Of a stretch of DNA of 59,368 nucleotides, positions 23,908 through 32,078 are shown one piece after another (within the stretch, counting starts at the first letter, position 1; each line of letters opens with the position of its first letter). Under the pieces are notes generated by a model. It ran no database searches. It saw only the letters and a list, made by a program, of their open reading frames with translations, and was not told where the DNA came from. Origin of the DNA: an uncultured Alphaproteobacteria bacterium. GTDB taxonomy: Bacteria > Pseudomonadota > Alphaproteobacteria > SP197. The position numbers and the translations under genes were made by a program. The DNA lies in contig CALSLK010000022.1 of assembly GCA_943787175.1 (NCBI GenBank), forward strand, positions 1-59,368, in the 5' to 3' direction.

Positions 23908-24093
23908 TCAGCAGCCGGAGCACCAGAACTGCGAGTGTGCCACGGAAGGCATAGCCTCACTCGCCTGATCTGCCGTGCCATGAGCATCCGTAGCGGTGTC
24001 CAGCGTGGGCGTGAGTTCCGTCAGCTCAGCAATATCATAGGCGTGTGCGGGCACAGCGGCGGAAGTGCCGACAAGGTCAGTGAAAGCTTGCAT
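23908..24093 (-). CDS. putative RiPP precursor peptide, copy 3
   Basis: This 61-residue peptide begins MQAFTDLVGTSAAVPAHAYD, with one extra Ala relative to copies 1 and 2, and continues IAELTELTPTLDTATDAHG then TADQASEA. Its tail is MPSVAHSQFWCSGC. The WCSGC ending parallels GNSGC and GWSGC in neighbours. The same AGGAGTAATTTCC ribosome block precedes the ATG and copy 2 starts 35 bases downstream of the stop. Differences between copies are concentrated in the tail and in residues 35-40, which indicates diversifying selection or repeated exchange of the core. Confidence 0.72.
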   Translation of the reverse strand: MQAFTDLVGTSAAVPAHAYDIAELTELTPTLDTATDAHGTADQASEAMPSVAHSQFWCSGC

Positions 24094-24129
24094 GGAAATT
24101 ACTCCTAATGGTTGATCTCAGTTGGTCGT

Positions 24130-24330
24130 TCAGCAGCCGGACCAGCCGGCGTTGGTACAATGGTTGATCGAACCAGCGAAAGTGGAAGCCCCCTCATCAG
24201 CCTGTTCTGCCATACCATGAGTAGCCTGAGCAGTGGCCAGCGTGGGCGTCAGCTCGGTGAGCTCATCAATATTGATGCTGAGGGCGGGCACAGTAGAAGT
24301 GCCGACAAGATCGGTAAATGCTTGGATCAT
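24130..24330 (-). CDS. putative RiPP precursor peptide, copy 4 (first in transcription order)
   Basis: This is the most diverged leader of the four: MIQAFTDLVGTSTVPALSIN, then IDELTELTPTLATAQATHG and MAEQADEG, with tail ASTFAGSINHCTNAGWSGC. It is 66 residues long. An ATG inside a longer upstream open frame is chosen because AGGAG lies seven bases before it in the same repeated block as the other copies. The HGMAEQADEGAS junction is faintly like the HGMTEVGAS junction of some thiopeptide precursors; I record this as a resemblance, not a classification. The tail has two Cys and four Ser/Thr. Confidence 0.7.
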   Translation of the reverse strand: MIQAFTDLVGTSTVPALSINIDELTELTPTLATAQATHGMAEQADEGASTFAGSINHCTNAGWSGC

Positions 24331-24364
24331 GGGAATACTCCTAATGGTTGATCTCAGTGGTCGC

Positions 24365-24445
24365 TCAGCAGCCGGACTGCCAATCAAAGGCATCGACCAG
24401 CCTAACAAGATGAAACCATGTCCTTTGTAGGGTGTCGAGCTGGAA
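24365..24445 (-). pseudogene. degenerate fifth precursor unit
   Basis: The stretch upstream of copy 4 ends VDAFDWQSGC followed by TGA and the repeated spacer ending GAGATCAACC, exactly as other units end. No leader remains: the frame runs back 26 residues (FQLDTLQRTW at its start) to a stop codon at 24446. It looks like the 3' end of an older unit whose leader was lost or replaced. Confidence 0.5.
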
Positions 24446-24555
24446 TCAGCGATTGGCACGCTCGAACTTCAGGCTGACCATGGATACAGCCGATGACAGT
24501 CGTCTGTTGCTTACCTGGCACCTGCGGCTGCCGTTTTGGGCCTGGTTGTCGTGGA

Positions 24556-24620
24556 GAGGACTACCAGAGCCGGCAGTGAGCGTGGTGTACCAGGGGTCAA
24601 TGATCTGGGTGGCCATTGCC
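24556..24620. repeat. direct repeat B flanking the peptide array
   Basis: This is the second copy of the block at 23066-23130, same orientation. It lies 50 bases before the start of the truncated secreted-protein gene at 24672. The minus-strand frame through it, starting MATQIIDPWYTTLTAGSGSP, runs to the stop codon just ahead of the degenerate fifth unit. Confidence 0.75.
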
Positions 24621-24671
24621 GCTAAGCCACTGCTGTGACTAAGCTGCGTCCAGCTATCTGGAGACGGCATC

Positions 24672-24809
24672 ATGAGACGTCAGTTGCTTGCATTTGCCAC
24701 AGTCCTGATCCTGGCAGCCCCGGCATGGGGTGACTGGGATGATGGTCAGGCCGCCTATGAGCGTGGCGACTACGAGACTGCGTTCGAGGAGTTCCGGCCC
24801 TACCCTGAG
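24672..24809 (+). pseudogene. 5' end of a secreted Sel1/TPR-repeat-like protein, truncated by the IS
   Basis: An ATG eight bases after TGGAG starts MRRQLLAFATVLILAAPAWG, a clear Sec signal peptide. DWDDGQAAYERGDYETAFEE follows, the usual opening of small Sel1-repeat proteins. The frame then enters the IS3-family element at about 24810 and stops inside it at 24854. No continuation is found on the far side of the element. Confidence 0.65.
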
Positions 24810-24895
24810 TGTCTGCCGTCAGCGCCTTTGGGACAGATTGGGTGTTTTTCATAAGGGAGTTTTCTGGCTCATCGCAGTGACCGTAGGGAACGAAG

Positions 24896-25270
24896 ATGAG
24901 GCAGAAAACCATGAGCAAGAGCGCCCCGGCAGAACAGGCCATCCGCGACATTCGGCGCAAGACGCGCAAGCGTTATTCGGCTGAGGAGAAGATCCGGATT
25001 GTGTTATCGGGCCTGCGCGGCGAGGAGAGCATCGCGGCTTTATGTCGCCATGAAGGCATCGCCGAGGGTCTTTATTACAGTTGGTCCAAGGAGTTCCTGG
25101 AGGCTGGCAAGAAGCGCCTTGCCGGCGACACGGCGCGTCAGGCCAGCAGTCCCGAGGTTAAGACACTGCGTGTCGAAGCCCGCGATCTCAAGGAGGCGCT
25201 GGCCGAACAGATACTGGAGAACCGGTTACTCAAAAAAAGCATGATCGGGGATGGGGGAGACGAGGAATGA
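24896..25270 (+). CDS. IS3-family transposase OrfA
   Basis: This 124-residue protein has the helix-turn-helix of the Tnp_1 family (RYSAEEKIRIVLSGLRGEES, then IAALCRHEGIAEGLYYSWSK) and a leucine-zipper-like C-terminal helix (EVKTLRVEARDLKEALAEQI, then LENRLLKKS). OrfA binds the terminal repeats. MSKSAPAEQ, five codons in, is an alternative start. Its 3' end carries the slippery run described separately, and the stop codon overlaps the OrfB ATG as ATGA. Confidence 0.93.
   Translation: MRQKTMSKSAPAEQAIRDIRRKTRKRYSAEEKIRIVLSGLRGEESIAALCRHEGIAEGLYYSWSKEFLEAGKKRLAGDTARQASSPEVKTLRVEARDLKEALAEQILENRLLKKSMIGDGGDEE
25232..25239 (+). promoter_or_regulatory. A7G slippery site for programmed -1 frameshift (OrfAB)
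   Basis: AAAAAAAG occurs near the end of orfA. OrfB is in the -1 frame relative to OrfA, and that frame is open without stops from the slippery run to the OrfB ATG at 25267. A -1 shift would therefore give the OrfAB fusion transposase, the standard mechanism in IS3 elements. Confidence 0.75.
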
Positions 25271-26241
25271 GATATCCCGCATCTGAGAAACTGGAAATCA
25301 TCAGGCTGGTCGAAGGCTCTCATCTACCGGTCCGGCGGACGTTGGATAAGCTGGGCATCCCGAGCACGACGTTTTACCGGTGGTACGACCGGTATCGAGG
25401 TGGAGGCGGCCTTGATGACCGCACCAGTGGCCCCGGTCGGGTGTGGAACCGCATCCCCGACGATGTGCGCCAGCAGATCGTGGAGATGGCCCTGGATGAG
25501 CCGGAACTATCGTCCAGGGAACTGGCCGTGAGGTTCACTGACACGAGACGCTATTTTGTCTCAGAAGCGTCTGTCTACCGGCTGCTCAAGGCCCACGACC
25601 TGATCACCAGCCCGGCCTTCATCGTCATCAAGGCAGCGAATGAGTTCAAGGACAAGACCTCAGCTCCGAACCAGCTCTGGCAGACCGACTTCACCTACTT
25701 CAAGGTCATCGGATGGGGATGGTTCTATCTGTCGACCATTCTCGACGACTACTCGCGCTACATCATCGCCTGGAAGCTGTGCACCACCATGAAGGCGGGC
25801 GATGTGACCCAGACACTGGAACTCGCGTTGGAAGCATCAGGCTGCGACCAGGCCGAGGTCATCCATAAACCCCGGCTGCTCAGCGATAATGGTTCGTCCT
25901 ATATATCCGGCGATCTGGCCGAATGGCTTGAAGGCCAGGGTATGGAGCACGTTCGCGGTGCACCCTATCACCCGCAGACCCAGGGTAAGATCGAGCGTTG
26001 GCATCAGACGCTCAAGAACCGGATCTTGCTGGAAAACTACTATCTGCAGGGCGATCTCGAAAACCAGATCGGCACCTTCGTGGGTTATTACAACAACCAT
26101 CGCTACCACGAGAGCATTGGCAACGTCACACCATCGGATGCTTACTTCGGGCGCCACACAGCCATCATCGAAAAGAGGGAAAAGATCAAAAAACTCACCA
26201 TCCAAACCCGCCGCTTGAACCATCAACAACAAGCGGCTTAA
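25267..26241 (+). CDS. IS3-family transposase OrfB (DDE integrase)
   Basis: This intact 324-residue catalytic subunit has an rve core with the DDE triad: Asp in LWQTDFTYFKV, Asp in LLSDNGSSYISGDL and Glu in QTQGKIERWHQTLKNRI. STILDDYSRYIIAWKL and the C-terminal NNHRYHESIGNVTPSDAYFG complete the family signature. No frame damage is present, so the element may still be active. Confidence 0.95.
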   Translation: MRYPASEKLEIIRLVEGSHLPVRRTLDKLGIPSTTFYRWYDRYRGGGGLDDRTSGPGRVWNRIPDDVRQQIVEMALDEPELSSRELAVRFTDTRRYFVSEASVYRLLKAHDLITSPAFIVIKAANEFKDKTSAPNQLWQTDFTYFKVIGWGWFYLSTILDDYSRYIIAWKLCTTMKAGDVTQTLELALEASGCDQAEVIHKPRLLSDNGSSYISGDLAEWLEGQGMEHVRGAPYHPQTQGKIERWHQTLKNRILLENYYLQGDLENQIGTFVGYYNNHRYHESIGNVTPSDAYFGRHTAIIEKREKIKKLTIQTRRLNHQQQAA

Positions 26242-26314
26242 CATCAAATCAAGATGAGCCAGATACTCAATTAGAAAACGAGCTCACGCGTCCCAAATGT
26301 TCTGACGACGGACA

Positions 26315-26619
26315 CGGTCCGGGCACATCAGAGCCTGCTGGCCGATATTTCGAGAGACCTTTCGATCAAGGCGATCAGTGCCCAGAGCGATGGGTTTTGT
26401 CTCAAGGGAGATGATGGTTCGTCCATTCCCTATCGGGTTTCTGTCGGCACGGGATTTTCGGAAACAACCAACGAACTGCAGTCTGACGCCCCACTGCACC
26501 TTGCTGCAGCGTCCGGCGCAGAAGATCGCCTGAAGCTGGAGTTACGTGTTGATCCCGCTGATCTGCGTGCCGTTCCAACCGGGCGATTCTGTGACACCTT
26601 GCAGGTAGTTTTGGCTTAG
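26315..26619 (+). pseudogene. 3' remnant of a secreted spore-coat-U/Csu-like protein
   Basis: The frame open from the right IS end to the TAG at 26617 encodes SAQSDGFCLKGDDGSSIPYR, VSVGTGFSE, LKLELRVDPADLRAVPTGRF and CDTLQVVLA. The closing pattern (A-PxG-xxDTLxVxL) resembles the C-terminus of spore coat U or Csu pilus-like domains. The N-terminus is missing and does not match the signal-peptide gene on the other side of the IS. Confidence 0.4.
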
Positions 26620-26666
26620 TCGCACAAGGCATGGCGAAACGGCTGAATCCACGTTAGCTTCCGCCC

Positions 26667-27335
26667 ATGCGCGAGCTCTTCCACGTCCCGCTTTCCCCGT
26701 TCTGTCGCAAGGTCCGGATTGCCCTCAAGGAAAAGGGACTGCCGTTCGACCTCAAGACAGAGAACGTGTGGGAACGGCGCGAGGAGTTCCTGCATCTCAA
26801 CCCTGCCGGAAAGGTTCCTGTTCTGGTCGAGGCTGATGGCACACCCATTGCCGACAGCACCGCCATTGTCGAGTACCTGCAGGAAGTACAGCCTCTGCCC
26901 GATCTGCTTGGCGCGTCACCCGCGCAGCGCGCCGAAACCCGTCGGTTGGTCGCCTGGTTCGATGAAAAGATGCACGCAGAGGCAACGCAGAATCTCTTCG
27001 GCGAAAAGGTGCAGCGAAGGTTCCTGGGCCATGGCGAACCTGATTCAGCCACGGTGCGCGCCGGTATGGCCAACATCCGCGTGCATCTGGATTACATCGC
27101 TTTCCTGGTGGAGCGGCGCAGCTGGCTTGCCGGCGAGCAGTTCAGCCTGGCTGATATCGCGGCCGCTGCGCAGCTCTCCTGCATTGATTACATCGGTGAT
27201 GTTCCCTGGGCTCACCAGGAAGCGGCTCGCGACTGGTATGCCCGAGTGAAATCGCGTCCGTCCTTCCAGCCGATTCTGGATGATCGCCTCCCCGGTCTGC
27301 GCCCGGTCAGCCATTACGACGATCTGGATTTTTGA
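26667..27335 (+). CDS. glutathione S-transferase family protein, FzlA-like
   Basis: This 222-residue protein has a GST N-terminal thioredoxin fold (LFHVPLSPFCRKVRIALKEK, HLNPAGKVPVLVEADGTPIA, DSTAIVEYLQE) and an all-helical C-terminal domain (LAGEQFSLADIAAAAQLSCI). Alphaproteobacteria carry a GST-like protein at this place next to queG. The WERREEFLHLNPAG segment recalls FzlA, the FtsZ-binding division protein of Caulobacter, so FzlA is the favoured identity. I cannot exclude an ordinary GST. The gene converges with the lipoprotein gene. Confidence 0.85.
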   Translation: MRELFHVPLSPFCRKVRIALKEKGLPFDLKTENVWERREEFLHLNPAGKVPVLVEADGTPIADSTAIVEYLQEVQPLPDLLGASPAQRAETRRLVAWFDEKMHAEATQNLFGEKVQRRFLGHGEPDSATVRAGMANIRVHLDYIAFLVERRSWLAGEQFSLADIAAAAQLSCIDYIGDVPWAHQEAARDWYARVKSRPSFQPILDDRLPGLRPVSHYDDLDF

Positions 27336-27342
27336 GGCTGCC

Positions 27343-28056
27343 TTAAGGCAAAGGCCCTTCGGCCTTGGGTTCGCAAAAGGGTATGATGCCCAGCTTGACG
27401 ATCGCCGCACAGGTAAAGGCGGCTTCTTCAAGTGGCCGATAGACCAACGGGCTGGAAACACTGGTGTATTCGGCCATGTGCTCTTTTGCAGAATCTAAGT
27501 CATCTTCGTCGCGCCTGATGTGCAAGCCGCCCGTATCTGTGATGACCAGTTCACCGACGTAAATGGCTTCTCCGGTCTCGACAGTGAAGGCATGGGCGTT
27601 TGATCGCAGAATCGTCTGGATCAGTGTGTCGTCATAGGTCGGCGTGTAGATACCGCTTGAGATGGAGTATCCGGTTTGGTGCCGTCGCCATGCGTGGATT
27701 TGTTCCAGTACCCAGGTGCCGGGTGGAATCGAAAATACCAGGAAATTGTGACCTCCAGAATCAGACAGAAAGAGATTTGCTGCATTCAAGAAATCGATAA
27801 CGTCCTCGTCCGAGCGATGACGCACACGTTTGTAATCGGGTCCAAGTTTGGCTGAGTCTGTCTCGTAGGAGGACCAGACAAGTTGCGGTGCCGTGCGCCA
27901 TGGATCGGCTGGCGTAGTAAGGCCGACAATCACCAATCCGTTTTCGGAAGTGCGATCAAAGGTGACGTTCTTGTTGACCTGCCCTCCTGCGCATGCGGCA
28001 AGCATCAGCATGACCGCGCATAACGTTGGGTATGTCGGTCGGAATCGTTCCATCAC
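27343..28056 (-). CDS. hypothetical lipoprotein
   Basis: This 237-residue protein has an N-terminal lipoprotein signal ending in the lipobox MLAAC (Cys about residue 22), so it is probably anchored in the inner or outer membrane facing the periplasm. Recognisable local features are [40 protein letters not shown] and [19 protein letters not shown], the last two suggesting a beta-rich domain like those in proteins that report on surface or export status. I do not recognise a family with confidence. A hairpin AAGGCC-CTTC-GGCCTT lies in the last codons and may help stop transcription. Confidence 0.8.
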   Translation of the reverse strand: MMERFRPTYPTLCAVMLMLAACAGGQVNKNVTFDRTSENGLVIVGLTTPADPWRTAPQLVWSSYETDSAKLGPDYKRVRHRSDEDVIDFLNAANLFLSDSGGHNFLVFSIPPGTWVLEQIHAWRRHQTGYSISSGIYTPTYDDTLIQTILRSNAHAFTVETGEAIYVGELVITDTGGLHIRRDEDDLDSAKEHMAEYTSVSSPLVYRPLEEAAFTCAAIVKLGIIPFCEPKAEGPLP

Positions 28057-28126
28057 TCACCCAGGTCCATTAGCATTAAGTCGACTATGGTTGTTGTCCT
28101 CATCATCTGCAAAGAGAGCGTGCCGC

Positions 28127-29251
28127 TTGTCCTCGATTGATTTTAGATCTGCTCTGGACGCGCAGGCCGCTTTGGTTGGCTTTGATGCTGTTGGCGTGAC
28201 ATCAGCAAAACGCAGCTCCGCTGACCCCGTTCGTCTCCAGGCGTTCCTTGACGAGGGTCAGCATGGCGATATGGACTGGATGTTGCGCCGCGCCGAGCAG
28301 CGCGGTGACCCCCAGCAGCTTTGGCCGGACGCGCGGTCCGTGATCGTCCTCGCCACGTCCTATGCTCCGGCTCATGATCCACTTGATGATCTGGAACGCA
28401 CGGACCGTGGCGCAATCTCGGTCTATGCCCGTGGCCGCGACTACCACGATGTCGTCAAGAAACGGCTGAAGGCGCTGGCGCGCTGGATGGTTGAGACGCA
28501 GGGCGGTGACGTGAAGGTGTTTGTCGATACCGCACCGGTCATGGAGAAGCCGCTGGCGGCGCGCACCCATGTGGGATGGCAGGGTAAACACACCAATCTG
28601 GTTTCCCGTTCACTGGGCTCGTGGTTTTTCCTGGGTGAAATCTACACGACCCTCGACCTGGAACCCGACGAAGCGGAATCCGATCATTGCGGCTCCTGCA
28701 GCGCCTGTCAGGACATCTGCCCCACGGCCGCCTTTCCAGAGCCCTATCGGTTGGATGCAACACGCTGCATTTCCTACCTCACCATCGAACACAAGGGTCA
28801 TATCGCGCGTGAGTTCCGCGCACCCATGGGGAACCGGATTTATGGCTGTGACGATTGTCTGGCCGCATGTCCCTGGAACAAGTTCGCCAGCCGCGCGAAC
28901 GAACCAGCTTTCCTGCCGCGTGCCGAACTGACGGCGCCGCGACTGACCGACCTTGCACAGCTCGATGATGCAGGTTTTCGTGAGTTCTTCCGTGGCAGCC
29001 CGATCAAACGCGTGGGACGTGACCGCTTTGTGCGCAACGTGATGATTGCCCTTGGCAATAGCAGGGATGACGGTGTGCGTTCTGCCGTTTTCGCTGGGCT
29101 GGATGATGTTTCGCCCCTGGTGCGCGCCATGGCCGTGTGGGCGCTGAGTCGCCATTGCGAGCCGGCGGCCTTTGCAGTGGCGCGTAGTGCCCGGTATGAA
29201 GCCGAAGCCGACGCTGATGTCCGGCGCGAATGGGACGAGGTTTCCCCGTGA
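28127..29251 (+). CDS. queG: epoxyqueuosine reductase QueG
   Basis: The 374-residue enzyme completes queuosine synthesis in tRNA by reducing epoxyqueuosine with cobalamin and two 4Fe-4S clusters. Cluster ligands are in [16 protein letters not shown] and [34 protein letters not shown] is the family signature. I chose the TTG at 28127 (GAGAG eight bases upstream, giving [13 protein letters not shown]) because the upstream extension of the frame overlaps the divergent lipoprotein gene and lacks coding character. The stop codon overlaps the start of the next gene as GTGA. Confidence 0.94.
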   Translation: MSSIDFRSALDAQAALVGFDAVGVTSAKRSSADPVRLQAFLDEGQHGDMDWMLRRAEQRGDPQQLWPDARSVIVLATSYAPAHDPLDDLERTDRGAISVYARGRDYHDVVKKRLKALARWMVETQGGDVKVFVDTAPVMEKPLAARTHVGWQGKHTNLVSRSLGSWFFLGEIYTTLDLEPDEAESDHCGSCSACQDICPTAAFPEPYRLDATRCISYLTIEHKGHIAREFRAPMGNRIYGCDDCLAACPWNKFASRANEPAFLPRAELTAPRLTDLAQLDDAGFREFFRGSPIKRVGRDRFVRNVMIALGNSRDDGVRSAVFAGLDDVSPLVRAMAVWALSRHCEPAAFAVARSARYEAEADADVRREWDEVSP

Positions 29252-30123
29252 AAAAGCTCTTTTGTTTTGGCCTTGGGTTTAGCGCAGGCGCGCTGGCCCG
29301 CGCCGTGCTTGAGGAAGGTTGGTCCGTCGCTGGCACGGCCCGTGATCCCGAAAAGTGCGAGGTCCTGAAAGCGCAGGGTATCGAGGCCGTCGTGTTCGAT
29401 GGCGTCACAGCCGAAAGGCCGCTGCTAAAGGCCCTGGAAGGCACGACACATCTTGTCGATTCCATACCGCCTTCAAAGGAGGTTGCGTGCCCACCCTTGC
29501 AGGCTATGGGTGAACAGATCGGCACAATCGAAAGTCTGGATTGGGTTGGATATCTCTCGACCACCGGCGTCTATGGCAATCATGACGGTGCGTGGGTCGA
29601 TGAAACCACGCCACTGGCGCCCAATCTGGAACGCAGCGCCCGCCGCGTCGCCGCAGAGGAAGCCTGGCTTGTCATGCACGAACGCTTTGGCCTGCCGGTT
29701 CATGTCTTCCGTCTGGCGGGTATATACGGTCCTGGTCGTGGCGTCCTTGAACAGGTGCGCCGTGGCCGCGCCCGGCGCATCGTAAAACCCGGCCAGGTCT
29801 TCTCGCGCATCCACGTTGATGACATCATGGCGACCCTGCGTGCATCCATGGCGCAGCCCTATCCAGGCGCCGTTTACAATGTTTGTGACGACGAGCCTGA
29901 AGAACCCGCAAAGGTCGTGGAACACGCCTGCAAGTTACTTGGTGTGGATCCACCAGAGCCGGTTGCCTTCGAAGATGCCGACCTTTCCGACATGGCCGCC
30001 AGCTTCTATGCCGACAATAAACGTGTGCGGAACGATCGCATCAAAAGCGAACTGGGTGTCAAACTGGTGTTCCCATCCTATCGGGACGGTATGGCGTCGG
30101 ATCTGAAGGCCAAGGTCGGCTAA
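29248..30123 (+). CDS. NAD-dependent epimerase/dehydratase family protein (extended SDR)
   Basis: A GTG start overlapping the queG stop gives [20 protein letters not shown], a Rossmann fold of the YeeZ-like subgroup with GxGxxA-type spacing. [40 protein letters not shown] and [15 protein letters not shown] are typical. The canonical active-site YxxxK is not evident (a YGN motif follows the STTG strand), as in other members. Substrate is unknown; the gene usually travels with queG. It converges with the hydrolase gene, their stop codons overlapping by four bases. Confidence 0.85.
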   Translation: MKKLFCFGLGFSAGALARAVLEEGWSVAGTARDPEKCEVLKAQGIEAVVFDGVTAERPLLKALEGTTHLVDSIPPSKEVACPPLQAMGEQIGTIESLDWVGYLSTTGVYGNHDGAWVDETTPLAPNLERSARRVAAEEAWLVMHERFGLPVHVFRLAGIYGPGRGVLEQVRRGRARRIVKPGQVFSRIHVDDIMATLRASMAQPYPGAVYNVCDDEPEEPAKVVEHACKLLGVDPPEPVAFEDADLSDMAASFYADNKRVRNDRIKSELGVKLVFPSYRDGMASDLKAKVG

Positions 30124-30881
30124 GCGATCACGACCGTTAGCAGTTCATCCAGAGTTCTTCCCAGCCTGGCCAGATCTTCATCGCGCGATAACCTGTGGTC
30201 GCCATCCCTAATCAGCGTCACAACAACATCTTCGGCTGTTGTCCTCTCTGCGATCTGGTGGGCGGTCGGCCATGGCACGGCGTCATCACGCATCCCCTGC
30301 AGCAGCCGGACGGGACAGGCGAGCGCGATGGGGCCGCGCATGACCAGATGATTACGGCCATCTTCGATAAAGTCTCGCGTGACCGTGTAGCTGCTGTCAC
30401 CTTCCTGCGTGGCAAGTTTGCCGTCTGCCATCAGCCGGTCCTGATCAGCGGCCGACAGGCCCCACCAGATGTTCTGGCTGAAATCTGGAGCGGCAGCGAT
30501 TCCGACCAATCCGGCAATGCGGTCCGGGCGTTTCAGGGCCAGATTGAGCATGATCCAGCCACCCATGCTGGACCCGATCAGAATTTGGGGTCCTTCGGTC
30601 AGCTGATCGATTGCTGCAAGGGCATCCCCGGTCCACCGCCCGATGGTGCCTTCTTCAAACGTGCCGCTTGATTGGCCATGGCCCAGATAGTCAAACCGCA
30701 GAAAGGCGCGATTGGTTTCGCGGCACCATTGTTCCAGGAACATGGCCTTGGTGCCGGTCATGTCCGAAGCATAACCGCCCAGGAAAACAATGCCGGGCGA
30801 TTGCCCCATCGACCTGTGATAGGCGAGACGGTGACCGCCGTCGCGATCAAGCCATTGTGGTGTCGTGTCGTGGTCGGACAT
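30120..30881 (-). CDS. alpha/beta hydrolase, ABHD10-like
   Basis: The 253-residue hydrolase has an oxyanion region GIVFLGGYASDMTGTKAM, nucleophile elbow LIGSSMGGWIML (Ser), acid in GMRDDAVPW and catalytic His in DGDHRLSRDED. GYASDMTGTKA and the FDYLGHGQSSG strand are typical of the mitochondrial ABHD10 thioesterase group and its alphaproteobacterial relatives. I use the ATG at 30881 (MSDHDTTPQ) since the upstream extension would overlap the divergent glycosyltransferase start. A thioesterase or esterase activity is inferred. Confidence 0.85.
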   Translation of the reverse strand: MSDHDTTPQWLDRDGGHRLAYHRSMGQSPGIVFLGGYASDMTGTKAMFLEQWCRETNRAFLRFDYLGHGQSSGTFEEGTIGRWTGDALAAIDQLTEGPQILIGSSMGGWIMLNLALKRPDRIAGLVGIAAAPDFSQNIWWGLSAADQDRLMADGKLATQEGDSSYTVTRDFIEDGRNHLVMRGPIALACPVRLLQGMRDDAVPWPTAHQIAERTTAEDVVVTLIRDGDHRLSRDEDLARLGRTLDELLTVVIA

Positions 30882-30923
30882 GCGATAGGATCCACGGTTC
30901 GTTGAAAGACTGGTTTTTGTAAC

Positions 30924-32078
30924 ATGGATTCCGATCAACAAACGCGCGGCCCGGTCATCCTGCAGGTGATCCCGGAGCTGAACGTCGGTGGCGCCGAACG
31001 TGCCGTCATCGATGTCGCACGTGCCGTGATTGCGGCTGGTGGCGAGGCAATTGTTGTTTCAGAAGGTGGCGATCTTGCCCCCGAACTGCTGCGCACCAAG
31101 GCAAAGCTGGTTCAGATGCCGGTTGCCTCGAAATCACCCATCACGATTCAACGCAATGCCGGTCGACTTGCCGACCTGATCCGCTCCGAAGGTGTCAGCC
31201 TGATCCACGCGCGCTCGCGCGCACCGGCCTGGTCCGCGCTCAAGGCAGCACGACGCACCGGTTGTCCTTTCGTCACCACCTTTCACGCTCCCTACAATTT
31301 CGGGGGCGGCATCAAGAAACGCTACAACGCGGTGATGGCCAAGGGGGATCGTGTCATCGCGATCTCTGACTTCATCGCGGCCCATGTGCGTGAGCATTAT
31401 GGCGTCGGCGATGATCGGCTGCGACGCATTCACCGCGGCATCGATGTCGTCGGCTTTGATCCCGCTGCGGTCAGTTCCGAACGCGTGGCCAGTCTCGCTG
31501 CACGCTGGAACCTGCCCGATGGCGTGCCCATCGTGATGCTGCCTGGACGACTTGCCCGCTGGAAGGGGCAACACGTCATGGTCCAGGCCATGGCCCAAAT
31601 GGATCGCAGCGATTCCCTTTGCCTGCTGGTTGGCGTTGGCAGCGGACGTGAAGGGCTGCGCAAGGAGGTCGAGAAAGATATCGAATCGCGTGGCCTGGCC
31701 GGCCGGGTTGTCCTGATCGATGGCTGCCAGGATATGGCCGCAGCCTATCGTTTGGCTGACGTGGTGGTCTCTGCTTCGACCGAGCCTGAAGGGTTTGGCC
31801 GTGTAGCCGTCGAGGCACAGGCTATGGGGGTTCCTGTTGTTGCAACCAACCATGGTGGCGCGCAGGAAACCGTGGAACCTGGCGTTACGGGCTGGCTTGT
31901 GCGTCCGGAAGATCCCACGGCACTTGCGCAGGCTGTCGCTGCTGCGCTTGATCTGGATGAAGAGGCCCGCGTTCGTCTGGCTGCAGCGGCGCGCGCGCGA
32001 ACTGTCGAACTTTTCTCGCGCACCAGGATGTGCTCCCAGACGCTGGACGTATACCGCGAACTGATCGCCTGGTCATGA
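30924..32078 (+). CDS. glycosyltransferase family 4
   Basis: This 384-residue GT-B enzyme has an acceptor half with VIPELNVGGAERAVIDVARA and a donor half with VIMLPGRLARWKGQHVMVQA, then the EPEGFGRVAVEAQAMGVPVV motif containing the family 4 E-x7-E signature. It probably adds a sugar to the LPS core or another envelope glycan at the cytoplasmic face. The stop codon overlaps the start of the next gene as ATGA, so the two glycosyltransferases act in one operon. Confidence 0.92.
   Translation: MDSDQQTRGPVILQVIPELNVGGAERAVIDVARAVIAAGGEAIVVSEGGDLAPELLRTKAKLVQMPVASKSPITIQRNAGRLADLIRSEGVSLIHARSRAPAWSALKAARRTGCPFVTTFHAPYNFGGGIKKRYNAVMAKGDRVIAISDFIAAHVREHYGVGDDRLRRIHRGIDVVGFDPAAVSSERVASLAARWNLPDGVPIVMLPGRLARWKGQHVMVQAMAQMDRSDSLCLLVGVGSGREGLRKEVEKDIESRGLAGRVVLIDGCQDMAAAYRLADVVVSASTEPEGFGRVAVEAQAMGVPVVATNHGGAQETVEPGVTGWLVRPEDPTALAQAVAAALDLDEEARVRLAAAARARTVELFSRTRMCSQTLDVYRELIAWS

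Larger units (their letters stand above)
24810..26314 (+). mobile_element. IS3-family insertion sequence, about 1.5 kb
   Basis: Two overlapping transposase frames lie between imperfect terminal inverted repeats. The left end is TGTCTGCCGTCAGCGCCTTT (from 24810, continuing GGGAC) and the right end is GTCCCAAATGTTCTGACGAC then GGACA (26290-26314). These match over GTCCCAAA-N4-CTGACG-N-C-N-GACA. The ends have the TG...CA form. Flanks (CTGAG to the left, CGGTC to the right) show no target-site duplication, and the genes on the two sides are unrelated, so flanking DNA was probably deleted or recombined after insertion. Confidence 0.85.

Noticed and set aside
23464..24330. Lasso peptide precursors
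   Set aside because: Tails lack the usual Gly/Ala/Ser position 1 with an Asp/Glu at 7-9 for the macrolactam and lack the penultimate leader Thr pattern; no B or C protein is nearby.
23464..24360. Regularly spaced repeats reminiscent of a CRISPR array
   Set aside because: The repeat period is about 220-240 bases and the repeated part is protein-coding with ribosome sites. CRISPR repeats are 23-50 bases with 30-40-base spacers, and no cas genes are present.
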